DNA of 64,000 nucleotides from JAAYXS01 sp964550375. GTDB taxonomy: Bacteria > Planctomycetota > Phycisphaerae > UBA1845 > Fen-1342. This document shows positions 1 through 10,036 of this stretch, one piece after another. The notes below the pieces were generated by a model. That model was given only the letters and a program-made list of their open reading frames with translations, was not told the origin of the DNA and made no database searches. The DNA lies in assembly GCA_964550375.1 (NCBI GenBank), contig CAZJYX010000019.1:13298-77297 (forward strand), in the 5' to 3' direction. The position numbers were made by a program, and so were the translations under genes. Positions within the stretch are counted from its first letter, which is position 1. Each line of letters opens with the position of its first letter.

Positions 1-1169
1 GCTTCCCGGAGCACCCGCGGCGGGCGGAGGCGGCTTGGCTGCTGCCGCAGGCGCTGCAGGCGGCTGGTCGCTGTGCCGAAGCGGGCCGCGAGTTCGCCAA
101 GGTTTCGCGTGATGATGCGCACTGGGAGGAGGCGCAGTTTCGGCGCGGCGTGTGTCGGCGGCTGGCGCTCGAAGCGCAGCGGGCGTTGCTGGGGGCGGCG
201 GAGACACGGGCGGATGGGCGGCTGGTGGCGGACGAGTTGCTGGCGTATGCGCAGGGGGCCATGGCGCGGGCGGATGAGCAGTCGCCGACTGAGGCGGTGC
301 GGGTGCGAGGCTGGGCGGCGGAAGCGCGCATCAGCGCGGCGGAGATGTTGGCCGAGCCGGGATTGGCGGCGTTTGAGGCGGCGTTGGCGGCGGTTGCGGA
401 CTTCGAGCAGTCGCATGGCGATAGTCCGCTGATGGGGCGTGTGCTGGCAGTGCGCATCCGGGCGCAGCTTGGGTTGGGGCGCTTCGAGGCGGCTGCGGTG
501 GAAATCGGTCGGTATCTGGAGGTTGTGCCGGTCGAGGAGGCCGGGGCTTTGTTGCCGGAACTGACGCGGGGCTTGCAGGAGGAGGTTCGGCGGCTGGAGG
601 AGGTGGGGGAGGCTGGGGCGGCGCGCGAGCTGGCCGGGATGGCGGCGAACGCGTTCGCGCGGTTGGAGGAATGGTTGCGGAGCGACCCGGGGCGGGCGGG
701 TGGCGTGGCGGAAGCAGCGTTCGGCCGAGCACAGGTGCTTTACGCTGCGGGGGAGTTGGAGGCGGCGCGGCGGGTCGCGGCCGAGTTGTGCGCGCAGGAG
801 CCGCGGAATGGCAACTACCGGCGGCTATTGGCGCAGATTCTGACGTCAGAGCTCGGTGAATCGGCGAGCGCTGCGGAGGTGCGGCGGGCGCAGGAAGCGT
901 GGGGGGAATTGCTGAAGGACGCGCGGTTGCGGGAGCGTTCGCCGGAGCGGTTTTGGGAAGCGCGCTGCCACTGGCTGGCGCTGCTGCTGCGGGCCGGGCA
1001 GGCGGCTGACGTGGCGCACGCGATCGCGCAGGAGCGCATCTGGTACCCGGAACTGGGCGGCGCGCCGTGGCGGGAGAAGCTGCTGGCGCTGGAAGAGGCG
1101 GCCAGGTCGCAGGCCGGTGCCGATATGGGCGGGGCGGCCGCGACGAAGCGGGCCGACGCGGCGCCGTAG
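1..1169 (+). CDS. TPR-repeat protein, C-terminal part (5' truncated by window edge)
   Basis: The frame is open from the first bases of the window (first full codon at base 3) to a TAG ending at 1169, so the start lies outside. The visible 388 or so residues are almost entirely Ala/Glu/Leu/Arg-rich amphipathic helices with TPR-like spacing, for example ALQAAGRCAEAGREFAKV near the left edge and AAGELEAARRVAAELCAQEP in the middle. No catalytic motif or membrane segment is visible. TPR solenoids mediate protein-protein contacts, and nothing here identifies the partner. It converges tightly with the mutase gene on the other strand, with a gap of 12 bases. The family call is firm, the role unknown. 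Confidence 0.75.
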   Translation, partial: FPEHPRRAEAAWLLPQALQAAGRCAEAGREFAKVSRDDAHWEEAQFRRGVCRRLALEAQRALLGAAETRADGRLVADELLAYAQGAMARADEQSPTEAVRVRGWAAEARISAAEMLAEPGLAAFEAALAAVADFEQSHGDSPLMGRVLAVRIRAQLGLGRFEAAAVEIGRYLEVVPVEEAGALLPELTRGLQEEVRRLEEVGEAGAARELAGMAANAFARLEEWLRSDPGRAGGVAEAAFGRAQVLYAAGELEAARRVAAELCAQEPRNGNYRRLLAQILTSELGESASAAEVRRAQEAWGELLKDARLRERSPERFWEARCHWLALLLRAGQAADVAHAIAQERIWYPELGGAPWREKLLALEEAARSQAGADMGGAAATKRADAAP

Positions 1170-1181
1170 CGCGTTCGTTGG

Positions 1182-2861
<1,680 letters not shown>

Positions 2862-3098
2862 GCTTTAACTCTCCTGCCACAGGATGCTTACGACTCGGAG
2901 GGGCAGCGCTTCCGCCGGAGTCGGTAGCAGTGATACTACTGGCTATTCTAGCAGATTCCGGCCGCGACGGGGAGATTGGTGCGCGGCCCGCGTGGGCGCG
3001 GTCAGTAACGGCCGGTGGGTCGGGCTTGGCAGGCAGCCGCGTGGCGCTGACCGATGACGCCGGGGCGCATGTGGCGCAAGTGCCGCTGGGGCAGTTTC

Positions 3099-3989
3099 TT
3101 ACGGCTGCGGGGCGAAGCGGGGATCATGACTGTTGCCGCGCGGGCGCAGCGTGCGGTTTTTGACGATTTGCCAGAGTGTCGGGCCGGGCGGTCCGGGGAC
3201 GAACTCCGTCACGAGAAGTGAAACATCATCGTGGGCGAGGTTTTCATCGCGCGCGTGTTGGCGGACCGCGGCGACGATACCGTTGACGAGTTTGTGGGGG
3301 TCGGTCGAAGCGTTCTCGTTGAGGAGTTGTTCCAGGCGGTCCGAGCCGAAGTGCACGCGGTCCGGACCGTGGGCCTCCAAGACGCCGTCGGTGACGAGCA
3401 GTAGCCGGTCGCCATGCTGGACTTTGACGGTCTTGCGCGTGAAGCGGGTGGTGCCGTCAGCGGCGAGGGGCAGATCCGCGAGGCCGCGCTGCGGGTGCTC
3501 GGTGGGGAGGGGCTGCCAGCGGGCGACGGCGTGGCTGTAGAACCAGGCGGGCGGGTGGCCGGCGTAGCTGATCGACAGGCGGTGCCAGGGTGGGAAGTAC
3601 GTGGCGATTGCCGCAGTGGTCAGAGCATCGAGGCCGATTTCCATCAGGCGGCGATTCAGCTTCTTCAGCACGGTGCGCTGGTCGAACCAGTTCATGTGGC
3701 TGCTGAGCAGGCCGTGGATCTCGGTGCTGACGGTGGCGACCGCCGCGCCGTGGCCGGCAACATCCGCGAGGCAGATGCGCGAGATGAGCCCGGAGCTGCA
3801 AACGGAGAGGTAGTGTATGTCGCCGCCGCGGCCGCCGGCGCAGGGTTGGGAGAAGATGTGGCCGCGCACGCCTGGCAGCTCGATGGGGGTGTCAATCGGA
3901 CGGTTGCCGCCCCACACCTCGGTGCAGACGAGGCGTAGCGCCTCCTCAGACTGGGCGGACTGCGGAACGTAGTCGTGGCGGTCAACCAC
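3099..3989 (-). CDS. SpoIIE-type (PPM) protein serine phosphatase
   Basis: The 296-residue cytoplasmic protein is a single PPM/SpoIIE phosphatase domain. Metal-binding and core motifs are visible: GGDIHYLS, the DVAGHG signature, SYAGHPPAW, LLLVTDGVLE and HDDVSLLV near the C terminus. Proteins of this family dephosphorylate Ser/Thr residues, often on anti-sigma-factor antagonists, and are usually coupled to a sensor domain. Here there is no GAF, PAS or response-regulator domain, so input must come from a partner. The start is GTG with AGGAG 8 bases upstream. It is divergent from a GNAT gene 182 bases away. No anti-sigma antagonist or kinase is adjacent, so the substrate is unknown. Confidence 0.85.
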   Translation of the reverse strand: MVDRHDYVPQSAQSEEALRLVCTEVWGGNRPIDTPIELPGVRGHIFSQPCAGGRGGDIHYLSVCSSGLISRICLADVAGHGAAVATVSTEIHGLLSSHMNWFDQRTVLKKLNRRLMEIGLDALTTAAIATYFPPWHRLSISYAGHPPAWFYSHAVARWQPLPTEHPQRGLADLPLAADGTTRFTRKTVKVQHGDRLLLVTDGVLEAHGPDRVHFGSDRLEQLLNENASTDPHKLVNGIVAAVRQHARDENLAHDDVSLLVTEFVPGPPGPTLWQIVKNRTLRPRGNSHDPRFAPQP

Positions 3990-4171
3990 TCAAGGTACTC
4001 CTCAACAGCTTGATTGTAGTGCATGTGCGCGGGCTGGTGGTGCATTTCCGGCCGTGTTGCGGGGGATTGCGCGGTGGTTGGATTTCGCCGTCGCCGGGGT
4101 TTGGTAAGATCGTGCCGACGGTGTTCTGATTCCCGGGGAGTGGCGCTGGCAGTCGGAGGTTTGCAGCGAGG

Positions 4172-4636
4172 ATGCCGGTTGTGCGGCCGACGATACCCGA
4201 AGATGTTCCGAGTATCCTGGCGCTGATCAACGGGGTATTCGCGGAGTACTGCTGCGTGCTGAATGTTGCGGAAGACACGCATCTGCTCGCGCCAGGGCCG
4301 TTCTTTCGGACGGGCGGTGGCGAATTCTGGGTGGTGGCGGACGACGGGCGCGTACTGGCGACAGTAGCCGTGCTGCTGCATTCGGACGCGGCCGAGTTGA
4401 AGTGCCTGTACGTGCACCCGGCGCTGCGACGACAGGGCTGGGGGCGCCGGTTGTGCGAGTTGGCGATGAATCATGCCCGGCAAGCGGGGCGGACCGCCAT
4501 GATGCTGTGGACGGACACGCGGTTTGCGGGCGCGCAGCGGCTCTATGAGGGCTTGGGCTTTGTGCGTTGCGGCGAGCGCGAGCTCCACGATTCGAACAAT
4601 ACCCGCGAGTTCGGCTACGAGCGCATGCTTGGGTGA
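4172..4636 (+). CDS. GNAT-family N-acetyltransferase
   Basis: A 154-residue single-domain GNAT enzyme, transferring an acyl group from acyl-CoA to an amine. The acetyl-CoA-binding region is clear: LKCLYVHPALRRQGWGRRL (Q/RxxGxG/A motif A), followed by motif B with MLWTDTRFAGAQRLYEGLGF. The N terminus (VRPTIPEDVPSILALIN) is the usual first strand and helix. The substrate cannot be read from sequence. The gene stands alone, divergent from the phosphatase and upstream of the murJ intergenic segment. Confidence 0.85.
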   Translation: MPVVRPTIPEDVPSILALINGVFAEYCCVLNVAEDTHLLAPGPFFRTGGGEFWVVADDGRVLATVAVLLHSDAAELKCLYVHPALRRQGWGRRLCELAMNHARQAGRTAMMLWTDTRFAGAQRLYEGLGFVRCGERELHDSNNTREFGYERMLG

Positions 4637-5004
4637 CGGGCGTTGGGTTGCGGCCACGTTCTGGACGTTGGGCGGCGCCCCGGGGTGTGGGGACAGTATG
4701 AGGACGCGTAGAATGTCAGCGAAGGTCACGTGAACCGGGTGACCAGCGACTGCGGGGCTCGGTCCCGTGTAACGGGAGGTTCCGCATCGGGAACCAGCCG
4801 GGCCCGAAGGGCGCCGGCGCGGCAGCCTTGGTGACTCCGCCCCGATCCACCGGTTGTCGCGCCGCGCCTTGGTTTGTTGGCGATAGTCGCCGGGGGCGGT
4901 TTGTCCACTTGCCGGTAGGCGGGGCGTCGGGTTTGCCTCAGCGGTAGTTCCGTGCCGTGGTCGGCTCGTGGTACCCCACCGGCCGGACGGATATCATCCC
5001 GGGC
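4637..5004. other. Intergenic region between GNAT and murJ
   Basis: A stretch of 368 bases with no convincing reading frame. A 60-codon frame on the minus strand at 4726-4908 lacks protein-like composition. The middle (about 4740-4870) is strongly self-complementary and is listed separately as an RNA candidate. I see no clear promoter hexamers ahead of murJ. Confidence 0.5.
4751..4870. ncRNA. Candidate structured RNA, rod-like fold (strand undetermined)
   Basis: Bases can pair as one long rod: 4756-4762 with 4862-4868 (6 of 7), 4771-4779 with 4847-4855 (7 of 9), ATCGGG 4786-4791 with CCCGAT 4841-4846 (6 of 6), ACCA 4793-4796 with TGGT 4829-4832, GCCGG 4797-4801 with CCGGC 4814-4818, and CCC/GGG closing a GAA loop at 4803-4811. 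The size and shape recall small bacterial SRP RNA, but the conserved GUCAGG and AGCAGC internal-loop sequences and the GGAA cap are missing, so I do not call it SRP RNA. Alternative local hairpins are also possible (GGTTCC 4778-4783 with GGAACC 4790-4795). High GC makes chance pairing a real possibility. Confidence 0.3.
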
Positions 5005-6654
5005 ATGTCGGCCCAGCGCAGCATCGTAACGTCCGCCAAGCTCATCGCGGTCTGTACGCTGCTGTCGCGCATCACGGGGCTGGTGCGCGAGATGTTGCTC
5101 GCGCAGGCATTTGGCATCCAGTGGATCCAGGACGCCTTCTGCTACGCCTTCCAGATACCGAATCTATTTCGTCGTCTGCTCGGCGAAGGCGCCATGGCCG
5201 CCGTGTTCGTTCCCACTTTCACGCGCACGCTTGAACAGGAGGGGCCGGCCCAGGCGTGGCGACTGCTGGCCCGCACGCTGGCGCTGCTCTGCGTGGCCCT
5301 GGTGGTGGTCGTCGTTACGCTCGAGCTGGTGGTGCTGGCCATCTGGCTACTCATGCCAGCCGAGGGCGCCGCCGGCGCTGGGCGTCAACTGATCCTGGCC
5401 CTGACCGCGCTGATGCTGCCGTTCATGCTCACGATCTGCGTGGTGGCGCTGCTGTCGGCCATCCTCAACTGTGTGGGCAGCTTCGTTCCAGCGGCCCTCG
5501 CGCCGGTGCTGCTGAATATCGCGATGATTGCCGCGGTCGGCGGCATCGGGCCGGCACTCTACCCCGGGGACCCGGGCACACAGGTCTACGTGGTGGCCGT
5601 GGCCGTCGTGGCGGCGGGCGTGCTCCAAGTGCTCTTCCTGGTTCCCGTGCTGCGCGCCAACGGCGTGCAGCTTGGCTGGCGCTTCGAGCCGCGCGATCCG
5701 GCCGTGAAGCGCATGCTGCGTTTGCTGGTGCCTGTCGCGCTGGGGCAGGGGGTGCTGGCGTTCGGCGTGTTTCTGGACGCGCAGATCTGTGTGCTGCTCA
5801 CGCACGAGCGGGGCGGCGTCATGACGGCCGGCTTCCTGGGCTGGACCTACGTCCGTCCGCTCGAAGAAGGGGCGCTCGCGACGATCACCTACGCGCAGCG
5901 TCTCTATCAGTTTCCGTTGGGCGTTCTGGTTATCTCCTTGGCGACGGCCGCGATGCCCGCCTTCAGCCGCCTCGCCGCCCGGCAGGAGTGGCCCGGCTGG
6001 GCCGCGGAGGTGCGCCAGTCGCTGCGCTTGGCGGTTTTTGAGGGCATCCTGACCGGCACGATGATGATCGCATTGGGTGGCCCGATCGTCCGCCTGCTAT
6101 TCGAGTACCGTCAGTTCACGCCCGAGGCCACCGACCGCGTCAGCTTCGTACTCATCTTCTACGGCCTGGCCATGTGGGCCTACTGCGCCCAGCATATCCT
6201 GCTGCGCGGCTTCTACAGCCTGGGTGACGTGCGCACGCCGCTGTGGATCAGCGTTGCCGTCCTTCCGCTCAACGTCGCGCTCACGCTCGCGCTGATATGG
6301 TTCGACAGCATTCGCGAGGCGGCGTTTGCAATCAGTTCGGTAGTCACGTCCGGCCTGGCCGTCGTCGTGGGCGCCGTCGTGCTACAGCGGCGTGTTCATA
6401 CGCGTCTGCTCGATTCGGCCATGGCTTCGGCTCTGGCTCGGATGCTTCTGGCGGCGGGTGCAGGAGGCGGTGCTGCCTGGCTGGCCGCTCCGCTGGTTCA
6501 GGGTCTGCTGGCGGGTCGCATCACGGCGCGGGCGTTCGAAGCTCTGGGACCGTTGGCCGTGGGCACGGCGGCCTTCCTGATAGTGGCCTGGCTGCTGCGT
6601 CTTCCCGAAGTCGGCCTGCTGGTGGCGCAGCGCCGACCGCGCAATGCGCGCTAA
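5005..6654 (+). CDS. murJ: Lipid II flippase MurJ (MviN family)
   Basis: A 549-residue polytopic membrane protein of the MOP superfamily that moves the peptidoglycan precursor lipid II across the inner membrane. The N terminus carries family hallmarks: SRITGLVREMLLAQAFG, then DAFCYAFQIPNLFRRLLGEGAM with the conserved LxGEGA segment and VPTFTRTLE. About fourteen hydrophobic segments follow, and RGFYSLGDVRTPLW late in the protein is also typical. I place the start at ATG 5005 (MSAQRSIVTSA), since the 16 residues before it in frame (from GTG 4957) do not resemble the family. No strong ribosome-binding site is visible. It converges with the fliN-like gene. Confidence 0.93.
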   Translation: MSAQRSIVTSAKLIAVCTLLSRITGLVREMLLAQAFGIQWIQDAFCYAFQIPNLFRRLLGEGAMAAVFVPTFTRTLEQEGPAQAWRLLARTLALLCVALVVVVVTLELVVLAIWLLMPAEGAAGAGRQLILALTALMLPFMLTICVVALLSAILNCVGSFVPAALAPVLLNIAMIAAVGGIGPALYPGDPGTQVYVVAVAVVAAGVLQVLFLVPVLRANGVQLGWRFEPRDPAVKRMLRLLVPVALGQGVLAFGVFLDAQICVLLTHERGGVMTAGFLGWTYVRPLEEGALATITYAQRLYQFPLGVLVISLATAAMPAFSRLAARQEWPGWAAEVRQSLRLAVFEGILTGTMMIALGGPIVRLLFEYRQFTPEATDRVSFVLIFYGLAMWAYCAQHILLRGFYSLGDVRTPLWISVAVLPLNVALTLALIWFDSIREAAFAISSVVTSGLAVVVGAVVLQRRVHTRLLDSAMASALARMLLAAGAGGGAAWLAAPLVQGLLAGRITARAFEALGPLAVGTAAFLIVAWLLRLPEVGLLVAQRRPRNAR

Positions 6655-6707
6655 GACAACGGCCAGGCCGAGTGCCGGCCCCGTGAACAAGCGGATGATG
6701 CCGCGCG

Positions 6708-7103
6708 TCAGCGCCCGAGTGATCTGATGCGGTGCGATGAGTCCGTGATGGCGGTCACCCGCAGGCCGAAGTTCTCTCCGACCTTCACGCAGTTGCCGTG
6801 CCCGACCAACCGGTTGTTGATCAGCAGGTTGAGGGGCTCTTCCACCGACTTCTCGAACTCCAGGATTGCCCCCGGCGCGAAGCTCCGGATCTTCGACACC
6901 GCCATGGGGCGGCGCGCCAACTGCACGATGACGGGAACGCGGATTCTGAGTAACCGGCGAATCTTCGGGTCGGCGGAAACAGGCAGGCCCGGTTCATTTC
7001 TGGGTGGTGGCGGCGGCGTCGCTTCGGCGGCGATGCCGGTCGCCTCGACCAGGTCGTCAGCCTGAGACAATAGCGCGTTGATTTCGTCTTGATCGATGAG
7101 CAT
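6708..7103 (-). CDS. fliN: Flagellar motor switch FliN-type protein (SpoA domain)
   Basis: A 131-residue protein whose C-terminal 75 or so residues form a SpoA (FliN/FliM C-terminal) domain: RIRVPVIVQLARRPM, FAPGAILEFEKSVEEPLNLLINN and KVGENFGLRVTAI match the FliN pattern. FliN forms the base of the flagellar C-ring. The N terminus, MLIDQDEINALLSQAD, resembles the LSQDEIDALL segment of FliM, so the start is placed at ATG 7103 rather than 27 bases upstream. A proline-rich linker joins the two parts. No other flagellar gene is nearby, so it may be an isolated chemotaxis or motility gene or a SpoA protein of another secretion system. Confidence 0.75.
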   Translation of the reverse strand: MLIDQDEINALLSQADDLVEATGIAAEATPPPPPRNEPGLPVSADPKIRRLLRIRVPVIVQLARRPMAVSKIRSFAPGAILEFEKSVEEPLNLLINNRLVGHGNCVKVGENFGLRVTAITDSSHRIRSLGR

Positions 7104-7197
7104 AGCGCAGCTCGTCCGGGCGGCCACCATCTGGCCAGTGACACTTGGCCGGATATTCCATCGGTTGAAGCGGTCGGCCGCTGAACGGGTCGGCCGG

Positions 7198-9096
7198 TCA
7201 GCAGCCGCGCGGCTGCCATTGGGTCCGCCAAAGCTCGAGCATCAGCAGGGCCCAGAGCTGGTGTTCGTGGTTGGCATGGCCCGATAAATGTGCCTCGATG
7301 AAACTCTCCAGCCAATCACGCCGCAGCATTTGCCCGCTCAGCGACTCCGCATCCAGCAGCCGCTCCCGCAGCAGGCCGCGCAGCTCACGCCGAAACCACT
7401 CGCCCACCGGGACGCCGAAGCCCATCTTCGGGCGGTGCATGATCTCCCGTGGGAGGAGGTCGGCGGCCCAGTCCTTGAGAATGCGTTTGCCCCCGCCCGG
7501 CCCCAGCCGCCAATCCAGCGGCAGCGACAGCGCGAACTCGACCAGGTCGTGATCGAGGAACGGGCTGCGGCATTCGAGTCCCGTTGCCATCGAGGCGATG
7601 TCCAGCTTGGTCAGCAGATCGTAGGGGAGGTAGGTTGCGAAATCGGTTCGCACGGCGCGGTCTGCGGGCCGACCAGGCATGTCGCCGTATAGTCCGTCAA
7701 ACCGGCGTATTGGTTCGGCGAAGTCGATTTTTTCGGTGAACTCCATCCTATAACCTGCGGCCAGCATGTCCGGCGCGAAGATGTGGATCCAGGCGGCGTA
7801 GCGCCGAGCCGGGTCCTGGCCAAGCGCGGTCAGGAAGCGGTACGCCCGGCGACTGGGGGACTTGGCCCGACCGTGGGGCAGGAAGTGCGCGAGTTGGGCG
7901 ATGGCGCGCCGCCCGAACGCCGGCAGCCAGTCCAGGCGTCCGGCCAGCTCCGCCGCCCGGTAGCGGTCGTAGCCGGCGAAGCACTCGTCGCCGGCGTCGC
8001 CCGTCAGCGCGACGGTCACCGACTGACGTGCCCAGCGGGCCAGGTACATGGTCGGTATGGCTGACGAGTCGGCGAAGGGCTCGTCGTAGTGCCAGGCCAG
8101 GTCGTTGAGCAGCGCACGGGCCTCCACCGTGACGCTGCGCTCGTAATGCTCGGTGCGGAAGTGTCTTGCGACCAGGCGCGCATAGGCCGTCTCGTCATAG
8201 CGCGCATCGGAGAAGCCGATCGAGAACGTCCGTAGCGGGCTTACGCCGAGCTTGCGCATCAGCCCGACGATGATGGATGAATCCACGCCGCCGGAAAGGA
8301 ACGCCCCCAACGGTACGTCCGCGATCAGCCGCTTGCGGACGGCGGCGGTCAGCAAGTCGCCCAATCGAGACTTGGCGTCCGCGTATGTTCCATCAAAGGG
8401 CGCTGGCAATGGTATGCGCCAGTAGGCAGCCGGTTGGCCCACGGTGCCGCCATCGGCCTCGACGCAGAGATAGGTGCCGGGCGGCAGCTTGTGGAAGCCG
8501 CGGAAGATCGAATGCGGGGCCGGGACGTATTGGAAGAGCAGGTAGCGGTGCAGGGATTGCGGGTCGATCTCGCGCGGCACGTCCCGCAGCGCGAGGATCG
8601 CCTTGGCCTCGCTGGCGAAGTACAGCCGCTCGTTGAAGAGTGCGTAGGTCAGCGGCTTCTTGCCCAGCCGGTCGCGTGCCAGCACCAGCCGGCCGGCCGA
8701 CTGGTCCCAAATGGCGATGGCGAACATCCCCGCCAAGTGCGCGAAGCACTCGATGCCGTGCTCCTCGTAGGCATGCACGATGACCTCGGCGTCGCTGCCG
8801 GTCGCGAAGCGATGGCCGCGCTGCTCGAGAGTTTGCCGCAGCTCGCGGAAGTTGTAGATTTCGCCGTTGCACACGGCCCAGATGGTGCCGTCCTCGTTGC
8901 ACAGCGGCTGGTGTCCGCCGGCGATGTCGATGATGGACAGGCGGCGAAAGCCGAAGCCGCAGCGTCCTTGGGGGTCGAGTTGGAGGCCCTCGTCATCCGG
9001 GCCGCGGTGCGTCAACTGGTTTGCCATGACGCGCAAGTGGTCGGCGGCGATATCAACAGCGGGTGACAGGCGCACGATGCCGGCGATTCCACACAT
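7198..9096 (-). CDS. asnB: Asparagine synthetase (glutamine-hydrolysing)
   Basis: A 632-residue AsnB-family enzyme that makes asparagine from aspartate, ATP and glutamine-derived ammonia. The N-terminal glutaminase domain starts directly with the nucleophile (MCGIAGIVR, Cys2 after Met removal) and includes LTHRGPDDEG, RLSIIDIAGGHQPL and CNGEIYNFRELR. The synthetase domain has the PP-loop LSGGVDSSIIVGLM, ALTGDAGDECFAGYDRY and LECRSPFLDHDLVEFA. All catalytic motifs are present, so activity is expected. Paralogues of this family also act in polysaccharide or peptide amidation, but no such cluster surrounds this copy. mutM follows 34 bases upstream on the same strand. Confidence 0.93.
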   Translation of the reverse strand: MCGIAGIVRLSPAVDIAADHLRVMANQLTHRGPDDEGLQLDPQGRCGFGFRRLSIIDIAGGHQPLCNEDGTIWAVCNGEIYNFRELRQTLEQRGHRFATGSDAEVIVHAYEEHGIECFAHLAGMFAIAIWDQSAGRLVLARDRLGKKPLTYALFNERLYFASEAKAILALRDVPREIDPQSLHRYLLFQYVPAPHSIFRGFHKLPPGTYLCVEADGGTVGQPAAYWRIPLPAPFDGTYADAKSRLGDLLTAAVRKRLIADVPLGAFLSGGVDSSIIVGLMRKLGVSPLRTFSIGFSDARYDETAYARLVARHFRTEHYERSVTVEARALLNDLAWHYDEPFADSSAIPTMYLARWARQSVTVALTGDAGDECFAGYDRYRAAELAGRLDWLPAFGRRAIAQLAHFLPHGRAKSPSRRAYRFLTALGQDPARRYAAWIHIFAPDMLAAGYRMEFTEKIDFAEPIRRFDGLYGDMPGRPADRAVRTDFATYLPYDLLTKLDIASMATGLECRSPFLDHDLVEFALSLPLDWRLGPGGGKRILKDWAADLLPREIMHRPKMGFGVPVGEWFRRELRGLLRERLLDAESLSGQMLRRDWLESFIEAHLSGHANHEHQLWALLMLELWRTQWQPRGC

Positions 9097-9130
9097 GGGT
9101 GGTCAGGATATCCGCCGGCCGCCGGCGCGG

Positions 9131-9961
9131 CTATCGGCCGCGCTTGGGTCGTGGGGCCCCGTTTGCTGGTTGGCAGCGTGGGCAGATGTGCGTGCCGCGC
9201 TGTCCGACGCGGAGGTACTCGATCGGCGTGTGGCAGACCGGGCAGGGCTGGCCGGTGCGGCCGTAGACGCGCAGGCGGGTCTGCATGCCGCCGCTGGGGT
9301 AGACCCAGTCGAAGGTTGTGCCGTGGTGGCGAATCGCCTCGCGCAGCAGGGCGCGAATGTGCTCGTGCAAGGAGGCCGTCTGGGCGGCGCTGAGGTGGTC
9401 GCTGCGCGTGAGTGGATGCAGGCGGGCCCGGAAGAGGGCCTCGTCGACGTAGATGTTCCCCAGGCCGGCCACGACCGACTGGTCCAGCAGCAGTGGCTTG
9501 AGTTGGCGTGTCCGCCGGCGCAGCAAAGTGTCGAACGCGTCGGCGGTGAACTCACGCGCTAGCGGCTCAATCCCCAGTCCGGCCGTCGTGGCGGCCAGGT
9601 CGCGCGTGTATACGACCCGGCCGAACTTGCGGGCGTCGCTGAACAGGAGCCGCTGGCCGCCGTCGAACTCCCAGAGCGTGCGGACGTGCGCCGGCTCTTT
9701 CTCGTGGTCGGCCGCCCATTCCAGCCGGCCGCTCATACGCAGGTGTATGAGCAGGTGAGCGCCGTCGTCGAGTGCCAGGACGATGTACTTGCCGCGCCGG
9801 CTTACCCGGGCGACCGTGCGTCCGACGACGCCGCGCCGCACTGCCGGCGCGCTCGGGACGGCGTGGCGCTGCCAGCGCGTGCGGAAGGCGATGATACGCC
9901 GGCCTTCCAGCAGTGGGCGGAAGCGGCGTACGGTAGTCTCGACTTCGGGCAGCTCGGGCAT
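9131..9961 (-). CDS. mutM: Formamidopyrimidine-DNA glycosylase
   Basis: A 276-residue base-excision repair enzyme that removes 8-oxoguanine and ring-opened purines and nicks the abasic site. The N terminus MPELPEVETTVRRFRP supplies the catalytic Pro2 and Glu3. RRGKYIVLALDDG holds the conserved lysine, GLGNIYVDEALFRARLHP is the helix-two-turn-helix, and the C terminus carries the zinc finger CPVCHTPIEYLRVGQRGTHICPRCQ. The length is normal for the family. It lies in a minus-strand run with asnB downstream and pilT upstream, with no evident functional link. Confidence 0.95.
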   Translation of the reverse strand: MPELPEVETTVRRFRPLLEGRRIIAFRTRWQRHAVPSAPAVRRGVVGRTVARVSRRGKYIVLALDDGAHLLIHLRMSGRLEWAADHEKEPAHVRTLWEFDGGQRLLFSDARKFGRVVYTRDLAATTAGLGIEPLAREFTADAFDTLLRRRTRQLKPLLLDQSVVAGLGNIYVDEALFRARLHPLTRSDHLSAAQTASLHEHIRALLREAIRHHGTTFDWVYPSGGMQTRLRVYGRTGQPCPVCHTPIEYLRVGQRGTHICPRCQPANGAPRPKRGR

Positions 9962-10036
9962 ATTGGGGATTGTAGCGGCGCCGGCGCGCGTCTGTCGCCG
10001 GGGGTGGGTTGAGGCTGCCGGTGGGCGAGCGCAGTG

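Noticed and set aside
3692..4729. Minus-strand frame of 345 codons
   Set aside because: It overlaps the SpoIIE-type phosphatase in another frame and the GNAT gene antisense, both with clear motifs, and its composition is that of shadow translation.
4751..4870. SRP (4.5S) RNA
   Set aside because: The overall rod shape fits, but the conserved GUCAGG and AGCAGC loop strands and the GGAA cap are absent, so it is kept only as a generic RNA candidate.
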